The translations under genes were made by a program, and so were the position numbers. A stretch of 64,000 nt of DNA from Saprospiraceae bacterium (GTDB lineage: Bacteria > Bacteroidota > Bacteroidia > Chitinophagales > Saprospiraceae), in the NCBI GenBank assembly GCA_028285545.1, contig JANQPA010000084.1:1-64000 (forward strand), read 5' to 3'. This document shows, piece after piece, positions 55,935 through 64,000 of the stretch. The first letter of the stretch is position 1; every line of letters starts with the position of its first letter. Under the pieces are notes generated by a model. The model was not told the DNA's origin, searched no databases, and saw nothing but the letters and a program-made list of their open reading frames with translations.

Positions 55935-55942
55935 CAAAAGTA
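55935..55942 (-). promoter_or_regulatory. Bacteroidetes-type -7 box for hppA
   Basis: The minus strand reads TACTTTTG, an exact match, with a TTG about 20 bp upstream as -33 element. It predicts a leader of about 80 nt. Confidence 0.65.
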
Positions 55943-56310
55943 AAGCAATTTTGGCTTTTGTCCAACAAAAAGCTAAGCTTCCACCATTTCGATAGAAGTT
56001 TCAAGGGATATTTTTACAGTCATATATTATTTTTTCATAATATTCTTGCCGAAAAAAGGAACCAGATCTTCTTTTTATCGTAAAATTGAAAATACATCCA
56101 ATCTAAAATGTCCGCACTACCTATAAATGTTTACCCTGAGTGAAACTCAATCAAAATAAACAAGAGGTGATAAAAGAAGGCTATTGTTATTAAGAATTGA
56201 TAGGTACAATAAAGATTTTATTTGAGGCTCATGCTTAAAGCCTAGAAGATGCAGTAAGGGGTTTATTTATGAAAGCTAGGGAGAGTTTTTCTTCCTTGCT
56301 TATCCTTTCT

Positions 56311-56343
56311 ATGGAGATCATATTACCAATGGTCTCCATTTTT
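56311..56343 (+). terminator. Orphan plus-strand terminator
   Basis: An 11-bp stem ATGGAGATCAT / ATGGTCTCCAT with one G-T pair, a 7-nt loop and five T's. No protein-coding gene precedes it on this strand. Confidence 0.55.
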
Positions 56344-56345
56344 CA

Positions 56346-56375
56346 TAAAAAAGACCTGACTTAAAAAGCCAGGTC
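56346..56375 (-). terminator. Terminator after the orphan LuxR regulator
   Basis: GACCTGAC / GCCAGGTC stem (one mismatch) with a 7-nt loop; on the minus strand it is followed by six T's. It lies about 250 bp after the regulator stop. Confidence 0.7.
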
Positions 56376-56626
56376 CAAAGAATACATAAAAATTACACAA
56401 TTCTTTATTTTCATTTCATGAGAAATGAACAGAAAATTTATTTCTTTGGGTAATACTATTTGAAGGGAGAAATTATTGATCGGGATAGGTGGTAAAGTTT
56501 GGGCTTAGTCCTACAAAGGTCGTAATAATACTAGAAAAGTAAAATTCTGAGGCTAGAAATCAGCACTCATTTGTATAAATTCTTCTCTTTTTTTTTCAAT
56601 TTGAACAGGAAATATCTTCTATTCAT

Positions 56627-57259
56627 CTATTCCCTTGAGTAAAGGAGGTATTTTTTTATGGCTTCTCCTTTAGATTTCACATTCATTTTTTTATAGATCT
56701 GTTTCATATAATACCTCACACTGTGGCCTGAAACATTCATAATTCCTGCTATACTTCGATAATTATGCCCATCGGCCATTAATCGAATGATTTTATGCTC
56801 TTTTTCATTTAAAGTTGCATTCGTTATTTTTTTAGGGCCCGGATTAAAATAAGCAATTAACTCCTTAGCTATTCCGGGAGTTATGGCAGCTCCACCTTTA
56901 ATGATATTCCTTAAATGATTTTCAAGATCTTCAAAACTTAGATTGCTGGGCAAAAATCCAGAAGACCCCGCTACAAATGCTTTAATGACACATTCTTTAG
57001 TATAGCTATCAGAAATGATTATTATCTCGGTATGTCTATTTTTGCTTTTTAATTCTTCAATAAAGCTAAGGCAAGATTCTCCCGTGCTACCATAATCCAT
57101 AAATAGGTAGTCGATACTATTTTTTTTATGCAAATAATTCCTGACCTCTGCCTTGGAGGAAAAGGTAACAAGTTCCCTTATATAAGGTTTATTGCCAAAG
57201 TAGGAGGAAAATTCCTCGAGAAACTTGGGGTTTTTGTTAATTACGCCCAACTTGATCAT
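56627..57259 (-). CDS. LuxR-family regulator with degenerate receiver domain
   Basis: The 210-aa protein has the NarL/LuxR layout. The HTH (about 145-205) is NEKEHKIIRLMADGHNYRSI followed by SVRYYMKQIYKKM. The receiver keeps Asp55 (FMDYGS) but lacks the N-terminal acidic pair (GVINKNP) and the conserved Lys (GFLPSN). Phosphorylation in the usual way is therefore doubtful; it may respond to another signal or be constitutive. No kinase is adjacent. ATG start. Confidence 0.85.
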   Translation of the reverse strand: MIKLGVINKNPKFLEEFSSYFGNKPYIRELVTFSSKAEVRNYLHKKNSIDYLFMDYGSTGESCLSFIEELKSKNRHTEIIIISDSYTKECVIKAFVAGSSGFLPSNLSFEDLENHLRNIIKGGAAITPGIAKELIAYFNPGPKKITNATLNEKEHKIIRLMADGHNYRSIAGIMNVSGHSVRYYMKQIYKKMNVKSKGEAIKKYLLYSRE

Positions 57260-57520
57260 GGTCTTTCTTTTATTAAGAATACCGGATTGACTATCATTTT
57301 TATGGGTTTCAATACAGAATATAGTGAACCATCGAAGGATGCTCGATATTCAAATAATATGGGTGTTTTTTAATAAAATGATAGTGGAAACTACGAAAGT
57401 TGAGTTTATGAGGGGATTTAGCGTTTCATTACTGGTTTTTTGTACTTTCCGGTTTTACGAACCTTAAATTATAATATTTTTTTTTATTGATGGCTATTAG
57501 TACCAAAAACTTACTCCCAT

Positions 57521-58555
57521 ATGAGTAACGTGAATTTTCAGGAATTAAATTTTAATGGCCTATTTCAAAGCAAATGTGAAAAGTGGGCTGCCAATAAATA
57601 TGGTATCATTTTATTATTGATTGGGCTGATCCATATTAGTGTGAAAGCTCAAAATTTACAGGTCATTACAAGCAACGATGTTCTGGCAGATATGGCCCAA
57701 AATCTGGCCGGGAACATCATCGATGTCACTTCAATTTCGCTAGGAGATAAAGATCAAGCCTCCCTAAAACCCCTGTTGGAAAAGGCAGATCTAATCCTTA
57801 TTCCAAGCTATCAACACACACATACCCAGGAAAAATTTCTTCAAAATTTAAATTCTAAGAGTTTATTTATTCCCGCCAAAAAAGAGGTGGCCTTTTATGA
57901 TAGTCCATTTTTTGAGCAGGGCATCAATCCACATGTCTGGATGGATGCACAAAATGGGATGATCTATATTCGAAACATTAAGGATGGGTTTTCTGATTTA
58001 GATTCTATCAATACCTATATCTATGGCTTCAATTACCAGGTTTATTATGATCAATTGGTGGAATTAGACAGCTTTATTCAGAAAGAATTGAATGCCATTC
58101 CTGAAAATAATCGAGTTTTAATATCTAATCATAAGAGTCTGCAATATTTTGCCAGCCGCTATGGCTTGTCCTTTAAATATTTCGATTTAGAGGTGTTTGA
58201 GGGAAAAGTGAAGTCTAAGTGGGAAAAATATATCAAGTCTATCATTCAAGAATATGGAGTACCCATAATATTTGTGGATCAGATTCCTGATAATGAACAG
58301 CTAAAGATTTTATCCAAAACAATGGGAATACAATTTATAGATAAGCTGTTTTTTGATCTCAATGCAGCCAAAGATAAATCGGTAAATTCTTATACTGAAT
58401 TGCTAAGACACAATACCATAACGATAAAACAATCCTTAATTAACCATACTATCCGGAAAGAGCCGGACAAAAAAAAGGATTGGAAATTCTATATAATTTT
58501 CATTACCCTAATAACCATAATTATATCGACCCTATTTATCAGAAAATATATTTAA
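57521..58555 (+). CDS. Membrane-anchored ZnuA/TroA-like metal-binding protein
   Basis: The 344-aa protein has an N-terminal hydrophobic segment (about 27-44, ending VKAQ) and the cluster A-I solute-binding fold: VITSNDVLADMAQNLAG, LKPLLEKADLILI, INPHVWMDAQNG, VLISNHKSLQYFASRYGL and IQFIDKLFFDL. Of the usual metal ligands, the second and third His (NPH, SNH) and the late Asp are present. The first His position is replaced (KDQASLKP). A second membrane helix ends the protein (about 321-340), which is abnormal for this family. No ABC permease or ATPase is nearby. ATG start. Confidence 0.8.
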   Translation: MSNVNFQELNFNGLFQSKCEKWAANKYGIILLLIGLIHISVKAQNLQVITSNDVLADMAQNLAGNIIDVTSISLGDKDQASLKPLLEKADLILIPSYQHTHTQEKFLQNLNSKSLFIPAKKEVAFYDSPFFEQGINPHVWMDAQNGMIYIRNIKDGFSDLDSINTYIYGFNYQVYYDQLVELDSFIQKELNAIPENNRVLISNHKSLQYFASRYGLSFKYFDLEVFEGKVKSKWEKYIKSIIQEYGVPIIFVDQIPDNEQLKILSKTMGIQFIDKLFFDLNAAKDKSVNSYTELLRHNTITIKQSLINHTIRKEPDKKKDWKFYIIFITLITIIISTLFIRKYI

Positions 58556-58616
58556 GATCCCTTTCCCATCACCCTAATATCCAAATACCCTAATATCCTA
58601 ATACCCAAATACCCAT
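58556..58616. repeat. Intergenic CCCTAATA/CCCAAATA tandem words
   Basis: Degenerate 9-11-bp units (ACCCTAATATCCAAAT type, about five copies) fill the whole space between two convergent genes. No terminator hairpin is visible. Confidence 0.8.
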
Positions 58617-60095
58617 TCACCTAATTCTTCCCAGCCCGGCCTTGGCTTGATGGTGCAGACTATTTTGGTGTTCTTTCGGGCGCATGCTCAGACATTGGTG
58701 ATAATATTCCTTTGCTTTTTCCTTCAACCTTTGATTTTCATAAATAAGACCGGCTTTTAGGGCAGCATTGCAGGCAAAATAATAGGGTTGTTCCCGTCCT
58801 CTTTGAATGGTAAGATTATAATAAAAGATGGCAGAATTATATTTTTTCAGTCCATCCAATATTCTACCTCGCCGGTAGAGATATTCGAGTTTTTCCTTTT
58901 CCTCATTAAGGTTCTGATAATTTATTTTCTCTATATCAAGGAATGCCTTCTGATAATATCCCCCGTCAAATAATAGTCGTGCTCTTATTAGATTAGGGGT
59001 TGGAATGTAGGATTCTTTTGCCTCGTTCAATGCACTGATATCATCTCCGGTAAGGGCTTTACCTTTGGAGATACAGGATTTCATGTAGTTCTGATAATTT
59101 TTTGTATTGCCCTGAATCAAAGAATACCAGGCCAGTTTTTGATAAGTATCTTTAATAAAATTCTCTCCTTCATAAGACGATAAAAATTTGAGTAAATACT
59201 GATCAGCGTCCGGAGATAATTTTCTCAGTTTACTTATCCCTAGCATATAATCCGTAAAAGGGAAGGGGAAATAGGAGGTACCTTTAGGGCGATTGGACAA
59301 TAGCCTTATGGCTTCATCATTTCGACCTGTACGCATAGCAATATTTCCCATCACAAAACAATGAAGTAAATTATGTTTTGGGTTTAAGCGCCCCTTCAAA
59401 ACCGTCCATGCTTCCTCGGGTTGATTGGCCAGATGCAATAGCAATAGAGAGTAGATCACCAGAGTTTCCTCCTCAAACAAAAATTCATTATAACGGGCAA
59501 AACCAAGAACCTGCTCCATTTCAGCCTTTCCCTGGGCGATAGTACCCGTCAAGCCTGATAATAATTTCACCCCCCATTTGTAGCTATCCGGAATGGTTCC
59601 GACTAAGGCATGTAAAAGCCCAAGATCTTTTTTATTGGGGAGAAAACCAGGGAATGCCTTTTCATTTTTTTGTAGCAGTTTATGCGCTTTGCTTACATCG
59701 GTAAATGCCCCAAGATATTCTTCAAATTTTAATCGAACCAGGGCCCATTGTAAACGAATATCTGCCTGGACATACAAATAATAGGGTGAGTTCGGATTGC
59801 CCAGGGCTACTTTTTCCAGCCGCTCTTTTTTTCGGGCTTTCATTTTTTGAAAGGCTTCCTTATCCTCAGTAATAAATAAGGTCAGACAATCAATATAGTT
59901 CTCAATATGATAAGTGATTAAATTATCCGGATCGTGTTCTTTTATCTGGTAAAGCAAACTTTTGGCTTCCGAGAATTGTAGGCTGATTGCCTTTTCATAG
60001 GCAAGGCGCGCAAGAGAAGTGTACTCAAAGCGACTCCCAAAAAGAAAGGAAGTGCTTCCAAAGAGAAGAAGAATAAATGTTAAACCGGATTTCAT
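58617..60095 (-). CDS. Secreted TPR-repeat protein
   Basis: Taking the ATG at 60095 gives 492 aa with a signal peptide (KSGLTFILLLFGSTSFLFGS). An upstream in-frame TTG is rejected. The rest is helical with TPR-like pairs, clearest near the C-terminus (LEYLYRRGRILDGLKKYNSA, AALKAGLIYENQRLKEKAKE, YYHQCLSM). It probably acts as a periplasmic scaffold; partners unknown. Convergent with the ZnuA-like gene. Confidence 0.82.
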   Translation of the reverse strand: MKSGLTFILLLFGSTSFLFGSRFEYTSLARLAYEKAISLQFSEAKSLLYQIKEHDPDNLITYHIENYIDCLTLFITEDKEAFQKMKARKKERLEKVALGNPNSPYYLYVQADIRLQWALVRLKFEEYLGAFTDVSKAHKLLQKNEKAFPGFLPNKKDLGLLHALVGTIPDSYKWGVKLLSGLTGTIAQGKAEMEQVLGFARYNEFLFEEETLVIYSLLLLHLANQPEEAWTVLKGRLNPKHNLLHCFVMGNIAMRTGRNDEAIRLLSNRPKGTSYFPFPFTDYMLGISKLRKLSPDADQYLLKFLSSYEGENFIKDTYQKLAWYSLIQGNTKNYQNYMKSCISKGKALTGDDISALNEAKESYIPTPNLIRARLLFDGGYYQKAFLDIEKINYQNLNEEKEKLEYLYRRGRILDGLKKYNSAIFYYNLTIQRGREQPYYFACNAALKAGLIYENQRLKEKAKEYYHQCLSMRPKEHQNSLHHQAKAGLGRIR

Positions 60096-60165
60096 GTATT
60101 TGGGATTACAATTGTAAATGCTTTTCAATCCTATTAGGGTCGGTGCTTGTAAGGTACAAATAATA

Positions 60166-60201
60166 AATTAGGAAAGAGCTCTAAAGAACTCTTTCCTAAT
60201 T
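60166..60201 (-). terminator. Terminator after the zinc-ribbon gene
   Basis: A 13-bp perfect stem AATTAGGAAAGAG / CTCTTTCCTAATT with a 10-nt loop, 50 bp after the stop. On the minus strand it is followed by TTATTATTTG. Confidence 0.7.
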
Positions 60202-60250
60202 AAAAAACGAAAATTAATACGGTATATTTTCCCTGATAAGGGAGTACAGA

Positions 60251-61006
60251 TTATTTTATACTTGCCGTTTCTACTTCCATTATGTTATCATCCACAAGAA
60301 CACGACCACAATGCTCGCAGACAATGATTTTCTTACGCATTGTGATTTCTAATTGCACTTGAGGTGGAATTTTATTAAAGCAACCACCACAAGAGTTCCT
60401 TTCTACATGAACAACGGCCAATCCATTTCTGTAAGATTCACGGATTTTGTCATAGGCCTTTATCAGACGTGTTTCTACATGCTTGCGTGCTTCTTCAGAA
60501 CGCTTTCGAAGTACTTTTTCTTCTTTTTCTGTTTTTGAGATAATTTCCTTTAGCTCAACTTTTTTAGCTTCCAGCTCATTGTCCTTTTTCTCTTTTCTTT
60601 CTACAGTAGCTTTAAGAGTCTCTTTTTTATTTTCAATATCCTGTTGTGCCTGTCGGATTTTTTTCTCAGACAGTTGGATCTCTAATTTCTGAAGTTCAAG
60701 TTCTTTAACAAGAGCTTCATACTCTCTACTGTTCTTAACATTGTCTAATTGCTTAGTATACCGTTCGATTAAGCTTTCAGCCTCATTAATATTTGCCTTG
60801 TGGTTACTAACTTCTCCCTCTAGTCCCTGAATAACATTTTCGAGCTTTGAATTACGTGTATCGAGGCCGGCAATTTCATCCTCCAGATCACTAACTTCCA
60901 TAGGAAGCTCTCCTTTAAGGATTTCTATCTCATCGATCTGTGAATCCACGTTTTGTAATTCATATAGGTTCCTTAATTTTTCAGCTATCGATAATTCCTT
61001 AGACAT
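60251..61006 (-). CDS. Coiled-coil zinc-ribbon protein (COG1579 family)
   Basis: The 251-aa protein is almost entirely a long coiled coil (about 10-190, EEVLRKRSEEARKHVETRLI at its end). It finishes with a C4 zinc ribbon: CGGC and CEHC (about 207-235). The family (DUF164-like) is conserved in many bacteria; nucleic-acid or ribosome-associated roles are proposed. It lies next to the Nif3-like gene, a common neighbour pair in bacteria. ATG start. Confidence 0.9.
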   Translation of the reverse strand: MSKELSIAEKLRNLYELQNVDSQIDEIEILKGELPMEVSDLEDEIAGLDTRNSKLENVIQGLEGEVSNHKANINEAESLIERYTKQLDNVKNSREYEALVKELELQKLEIQLSEKKIRQAQQDIENKKETLKATVERKEKKDNELEAKKVELKEIISKTEKEEKVLRKRSEEARKHVETRLIKAYDKIRESYRNGLAVVHVERNSCGGCFNKIPPQVQLEITMRKKIIVCEHCGRVLVDDNIMEVETASIK

Positions 61007-61137
61007 TATATAATATTTATATTTATTTTAAATGGATTTCTAATTAGGTCAATCAAAAACACAGTGAGAAAAGAGCTGATATTGGGAGGATACAGCTTTA
61101 AAAAGCACCTCCAAAAAGCTTTTTTATCTGTCTCTGG

Positions 61138-61926
61138 TCAATAATATTTAACAGGATTGGTATTGACCTCTGTTTTATAAACTGCAAATGTACTAAATGT
61201 TTCAGAAATAATCTCGTATAATAAATCTATGGTAAACTGTTCGCTTTCATAATGACCAATATCTGCTATTATAATCTCCTTGTCAGCATCAAAAAACTCA
61301 TGGTACTTAAAATCGGCCGTTATATAGATATCTGCCTTTTTTTCTTTCGCAAATGGAAGTAAGAAACTTCCAGACCCGCCACATATTGCCACTCTTTCAA
61401 TCTGCTTTTTAATAAGTTCAGTATGTCGAATGATGCCTACTTTCATTTGAGACTTCAGGTAGGCTAGAAAATCAATGCTTGGCATCGGTTTAGGTAGATG
61501 CCCCCAGACGCCGGATCCGACTTCCTGATTTACCATGGACTTAGGAGCCAGTATTTCTACATCCTGAAGGCTCAATCTTTCTGCAATCTTAGCATTTACA
61601 CCTTTATATAATACATTGTCCAGGTTGGTATGAATGGCATAAATTGCAATGTCTGATTTTATTGCCTTTATGATGGTCCTTTCTACATAATTAGCCCCTG
61701 TTATTTTTTTTAAGCCTTTAAATACAATAGGATGATGCGCAACTATCAGATTACAATTTCGCTGGATGGCCTCTTCTACAATAGCTTCAGTAGCATCCAA
61801 AGAGGTTAAAACTCCTTTGACTTCCCAAGAGGGATCTCCCGTAATCAGACCAGCATTATCATAAGATTCCTGGTAAGATAAGGGAGCGATCTTTTCTAAA
61901 TGGGTAATAACTGATTGAACATCCAT
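61138..61926 (-). CDS. Nif3-like dinuclear metal-centre protein, short form
   Basis: Using the ATG at 61926 gives 262 aa (a GTG one codon earlier is possible). Metal-ligand motifs are VAHHPIVFKG, IHTNLDN and DIGHYESEQF, as in the hexameric Nif3/YbgI family. At 262 aa it lacks the PII/CutA-like insertion found in the approximately 365-aa forms typical of many Bacteroidota. Biochemical role is unsettled; GTP cyclohydrolase I type 2-like activity has been suggested for homologues. It lies 12 bp after rfaE2. Confidence 0.92.
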   Translation of the reverse strand: MDVQSVITHLEKIAPLSYQESYDNAGLITGDPSWEVKGVLTSLDATEAIVEEAIQRNCNLIVAHHPIVFKGLKKITGANYVERTIIKAIKSDIAIYAIHTNLDNVLYKGVNAKIAERLSLQDVEILAPKSMVNQEVGSGVWGHLPKPMPSIDFLAYLKSQMKVGIIRHTELIKKQIERVAICGGSGSFLLPFAKEKKADIYITADFKYHEFFDADKEIIIADIGHYESEQFTIDLLYEIISETFSTFAVYKTEVNTNPVKYY

Positions 61927-61937
61927 CACTTTGTTGA

Positions 61938-62420
61938 TTATTTAAACGACTGTATTTTTTTTTCGTAATTGGAAGTCGAATAGCCCGGCACAAAAGTAAG
62001 AGTATGGACTTCACCTCCATTTTCTATTACCTCTTGGGCACCTACTATATTCTCAATAGTGTAATCTCCTCCCTTTACTAGAACATCTGGCAACAACAAT
62101 TGGATGAGTCTTAGTGGAGTATCTTCTTCAAAAATTACCACCAAATCAACATACTGCAAGCTTGCCAGAAGAGATTCTCTGGTTTTTTGATCTTTTATTG
62201 GCCGATGATTTCCTTTTAACCTGGAAACAGATGCATCTGAATTGACTCCTACTACCAATCGATCTCCCAGGCTTCTGGATTGTTCCAGATACTGGAGATG
62301 CCCATAATGGATAAGATCAAAACAACCATTGGTAAACACAACTTTTTCATTGTTGGCTTTCCATGCTTGAACTTGCTTTTGAGCTTCTTCTTGTAAATGG
62401 ATTTTATGTAAAAAACTCAT
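61938..62420 (-). CDS. rfaE2: Heptose-1-phosphate adenylyltransferase (RfaE2 type)
   Basis: The 160-aa protein is a single cytidylyltransferase-like nucleotidyltransferase. Motifs are [20 protein letters not shown] (HxGH-type site), [14 protein letters not shown] and [10 protein letters not shown]. It corresponds to the adenylyltransferase half of HldE/RfaE that makes ADP-heptose for lipopolysaccharide. The kinase half is absent here. Its ATG overlaps the stop of the upstream membrane-protein gene (ATGA), so translation is coupled. Confidence 0.93.
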   Translation of the reverse strand: MSFLHKIHLQEEAQKQVQAWKANNEKVVFTNGCFDLIHYGHLQYLEQSRSLGDRLVVGVNSDASVSRLKGNHRPIKDQKTRESLLASLQYVDLVVIFEEDTPLRLIQLLLPDVLVKGGDYTIENIVGAQEVIENGGEVHTLTFVPGYSTSNYEKKIQSFK

Positions 62421-63499
62421 TCTTTATCTGTTTGATCCTCGATTATATGAGAGGGTTGGTATCCTTTGTTTAAAATTGGCAGGATAATCAATCCAATGAT
62501 GCCAAGTAAAACATTTACACCCAGAGAAATTGAAAAGAAAGCAATATTGGCAAAGGAAAAAGCATTATCACCTTCAATACCGTACATTTGCAATGCTGTT
62601 TGAACAAGGAAATGATAGGTTCCCATACCTCCTGGAGAGGGAATAACAATCCCCCACCCTCCAAAAACAAATACCACTAATCCCACTAAGGGAGAAAGGT
62701 GGCTGGTAGGAGGGAATGAAAAAAAGCACATGTAGGTCATTAAAAAATACATCATCCAGATGTTCACGGAATGAAGTACAAATAGCCAGGGGCGATCTAG
62801 TTTTGAGATCGTTCGCAGTCCTTCCACAAAACCTTTGAGCAAGTTGATGATTTTTTGGACAAAGGCCATTTCCAATAAGCGCTTTCTCAAGACATAAAAA
62901 ATACCTGCGAAGATTAAGAACGCTATTAAACCATATACAGCAAGCCGTTGAAGTCCACCAAGGCGTTCAGCAAAAGAGACATTTTCATTTACAAAGGTGG
63001 CGATGGTGTTAAACTCTAGCATTACGGCTAAGGCAGTGACCATCAGGATACTAATAACATCTACAATTCGGTCCACTACAATAGTCCCCATTACTTTTTC
63101 CACACCAATTTTTTCATACTGCGCCAAAGTACCTGCCCGAACGACCTCTCCCATTCTAGGAATCCCCAGGTTAGCAAAATATCCGATTACAATTGATACA
63201 AAAGCATTGCTCAGGCGGGGATTAAATCCGAGGGGTTGAATTAACATTTTCCACCGGATGGCCCTACTGATATTACTTATAATAAAAGCTATTAAAACGG
63301 CAAGAATCCAAAAATAATTGGCATTGCGAAAATCACTAATTACTTTATCGATGAGGCTGCATTCCTCTTCAGGAATCCCTTTATTAAAACAATCTTCCTG
63401 GAAGGCTGTATTTTGTCCCTTGTATACTAAATAAAGAATTCCTACTCCAATACTTAAAAAGAGTAAGAATTTCAGTACGTTCACGGCTTGTTTCTTCAA
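62417..63499 (-). CDS. YbhN/LPG-synthase-TM-like membrane protein
   Basis: The 360-aa protein has about eight membrane helices and the UPF0104/lysylphosphatidylglycerol-synthase-TM core: [34 protein letters not shown] and [17 protein letters not shown]. The family is linked to lipid flipping or aminoacyl-lipid synthesis. The start is TTG (minus strand TTGAAGAAACAAGCC), as no ATG is near the conserved N-terminus and a -7 box lies only 22 bp upstream. Coupled to rfaE2 by a 4-bp overlap. Confidence 0.88.
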   Translation of the reverse strand: MKKQAVNVLKFLLFLSIGVGILYLVYKGQNTAFQEDCFNKGIPEEECSLIDKVISDFRNANYFWILAVLIAFIISNISRAIRWKMLIQPLGFNPRLSNAFVSIVIGYFANLGIPRMGEVVRAGTLAQYEKIGVEKVMGTIVVDRIVDVISILMVTALAVMLEFNTIATFVNENVSFAERLGGLQRLAVYGLIAFLIFAGIFYVLRKRLLEMAFVQKIINLLKGFVEGLRTISKLDRPWLFVLHSVNIWMMYFLMTYMCFFSFPPTSHLSPLVGLVVFVFGGWGIVIPSPGGMGTYHFLVQTALQMYGIEGDNAFSFANIAFFSISLGVNVLLGIIGLIILPILNKGYQPSHIIEDQTDKE

Positions 63500-63520
63500 C
63501 TTACTTTGTTTTTAAGTGCA

Positions 63521-63528
63521 CAAAGATA
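63521..63528 (-). promoter_or_regulatory. Bacteroidetes-type -7 box for the YbhN-like gene
   Basis: The minus strand reads TATCTTTG, an exact match, lying between panD and the YbhN-like gene. It gives a short leader of about 15 nt. Confidence 0.5.
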
Positions 63529-63541
63529 GCACTTTGCCCCA

Positions 63542-63898
63542 TTAACTGCTTGTTGGAACCTGATTATTTTCATCTGGAAAAACTATTGACGGCTCAAAGG
63601 ATTTTGCTTCTTCTATGTCCATAAGTCCATAGCCAATAATAATTACAACATCTCCTACTTGTGCTCTTCGGGCAGCAGCACCATTCAGGCATATCACTCC
63701 TGAGCCCCTTTCGCCTTTAATAACATAAGTTTCCAACCTTTCACCATTATTGTTATTAACAATTTGTACCTTCTCCCCCTCTATAAGATTAGCAGCTTCC
63801 ATCAAAGCTTCATCTATTGTGATGCTCCCTACATAATTAAGGTCAGCTTGAGTAATTCTTGCTCTGTGAATCTTGGATTTAAACCTTTCTATCAACAT
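63542..63898 (-). CDS. panD: Aspartate 1-decarboxylase
   Basis: The 118-aa proenzyme makes beta-alanine for pantothenate and CoA synthesis. It self-cleaves at Gly24-Ser25 (YVGSITID) to form the pyruvoyl group. Other family motifs are [27 protein letters not shown] and [10 protein letters not shown]. Length matches the family. ATG start. A promoter lies 45 bp upstream. Confidence 0.98.
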   Translation of the reverse strand: MLIERFKSKIHRARITQADLNYVGSITIDEALMEAANLIEGEKVQIVNNNNGERLETYVIKGERGSGVICLNGAAARRAQVGDVVIIIGYGLMDIEEAKSFEPSIVFPDENNQVPTSS

Positions 63899-63942
63899 AA
63901 AATAAAATCTGTTCTTTTATTTTTTTTGACTAAAAAAAAGTA

Positions 63943-63950
63943 CAAAAGTA
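63943..63950 (-). promoter_or_regulatory. Bacteroidetes-type -7 box for panD
   Basis: The minus strand reads TACTTTTG, an exact match, 45 bp upstream of the panD ATG. Confidence 0.6.
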
Positions 63951-64000
63951 ACAATTAAGCTGATAGATAGTTTCAAAATCAAACAAAGGCTATCTTTTTT

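Larger units (their letters stand above)
55846..56626. other. Long intergenic region upstream of hppA
   Basis: A 781-bp stretch without a gene. The first 100 bp hold the hppA promoter and leader. At 56311-56343 a terminator faces the plus strand, although no plus-strand gene lies upstream of it; at 56346-56375 one faces the minus strand for the LuxR gene. A short untranslated transcript on the plus strand is possible. Confidence 0.45.

Overview
The window looks like a chromosomal segment from an AT-rich member of the Bacteroidota, most likely the Saprospiria (Lewinella/Haliscomenobacter-like). This rests on the two-component regulator-propeller kinase, the C-terminal T9SS type A sorting domain, Omp28 and FISUMP-type secreted proteins, a 7TM-AraC regulator, and several exact matches to the Bacteroidetes -7 promoter box (TAnnTTTG) upstream of genes. 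The genus assignment is inference. No rRNA, tRNA or CRISPR array was found.

Layout. 0.2-3.8 kb: a secreted-propeller histidine kinase and its NarL-type response regulator. 3.9-5.7 kb: a GNAT acetyltransferase facing glyA across a shared palindromic terminator. 6-9.3 kb: a secreted metallophosphoesterase and a zinc-protease-like lipoprotein. 9.5-17.7 kb: mostly poorly characterised membrane or secreted proteins, a CPBP protease and an AraC regulator, mostly on the minus strand. 17.9-23.4 kb: two MacB/FtsX-like permeases, the second coupled to a PadR repressor with a candidate operator. 23.4-28.2 kb: a medium-chain dehydrogenase, a small conserved protein, and a 1.1-kaa fusion of a class III nucleotide cyclase to a MalT-type STAND/LuxR regulator. 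28.3-30.2 kb: a TIGR03643 protein, then an intact IS3-family element that split an array of 7-bp repeats.

30.4-38.5 kb is the most unusual part. It holds an HD-domain protein fused to a Pycsar-effector-like membrane domain (PycTM/DUF5706), a 150-bp MITE-like element, and a probable amide- or peptide-bond metabolic cluster (ATP-grasp, class I glutamine amidotransferase, second ATP-grasp and SRPBCC protein, with a divergent esterase). A hydrolase-OsmC fusion follows. Several related repeat families lie between these genes.

39-44.5 kb: a 1,795-aa secreted protein with dockerin-like and cohesin-like regions and a T9SS tail. 45-48.7 kb: DUF2141 protein, Omp28 lipoprotein, DUF6029-like barrel and a TlpA thioredoxin. 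48.7-55.9 kb: ABC-F ATPase (uup), tail-specific protease (prc) and membrane pyrophosphatase (hppA). 56.6-60.1 kb: an orphan LuxR regulator with a degenerate receiver, a membrane-anchored ZnuA-like protein with no transporter partners, and a TPR protein. 60.2-63.9 kb: zinc-ribbon coiled-coil protein, Nif3-like protein, rfaE2, a YbhN-like membrane protein and panD, all on the minus strand.

Across the window many intergenic spaces carry degenerate, short-period tandem repeats whose units recur at distant loci, sometimes inverted. These and several long hairpins are the main structure that gene annotation does not explain.
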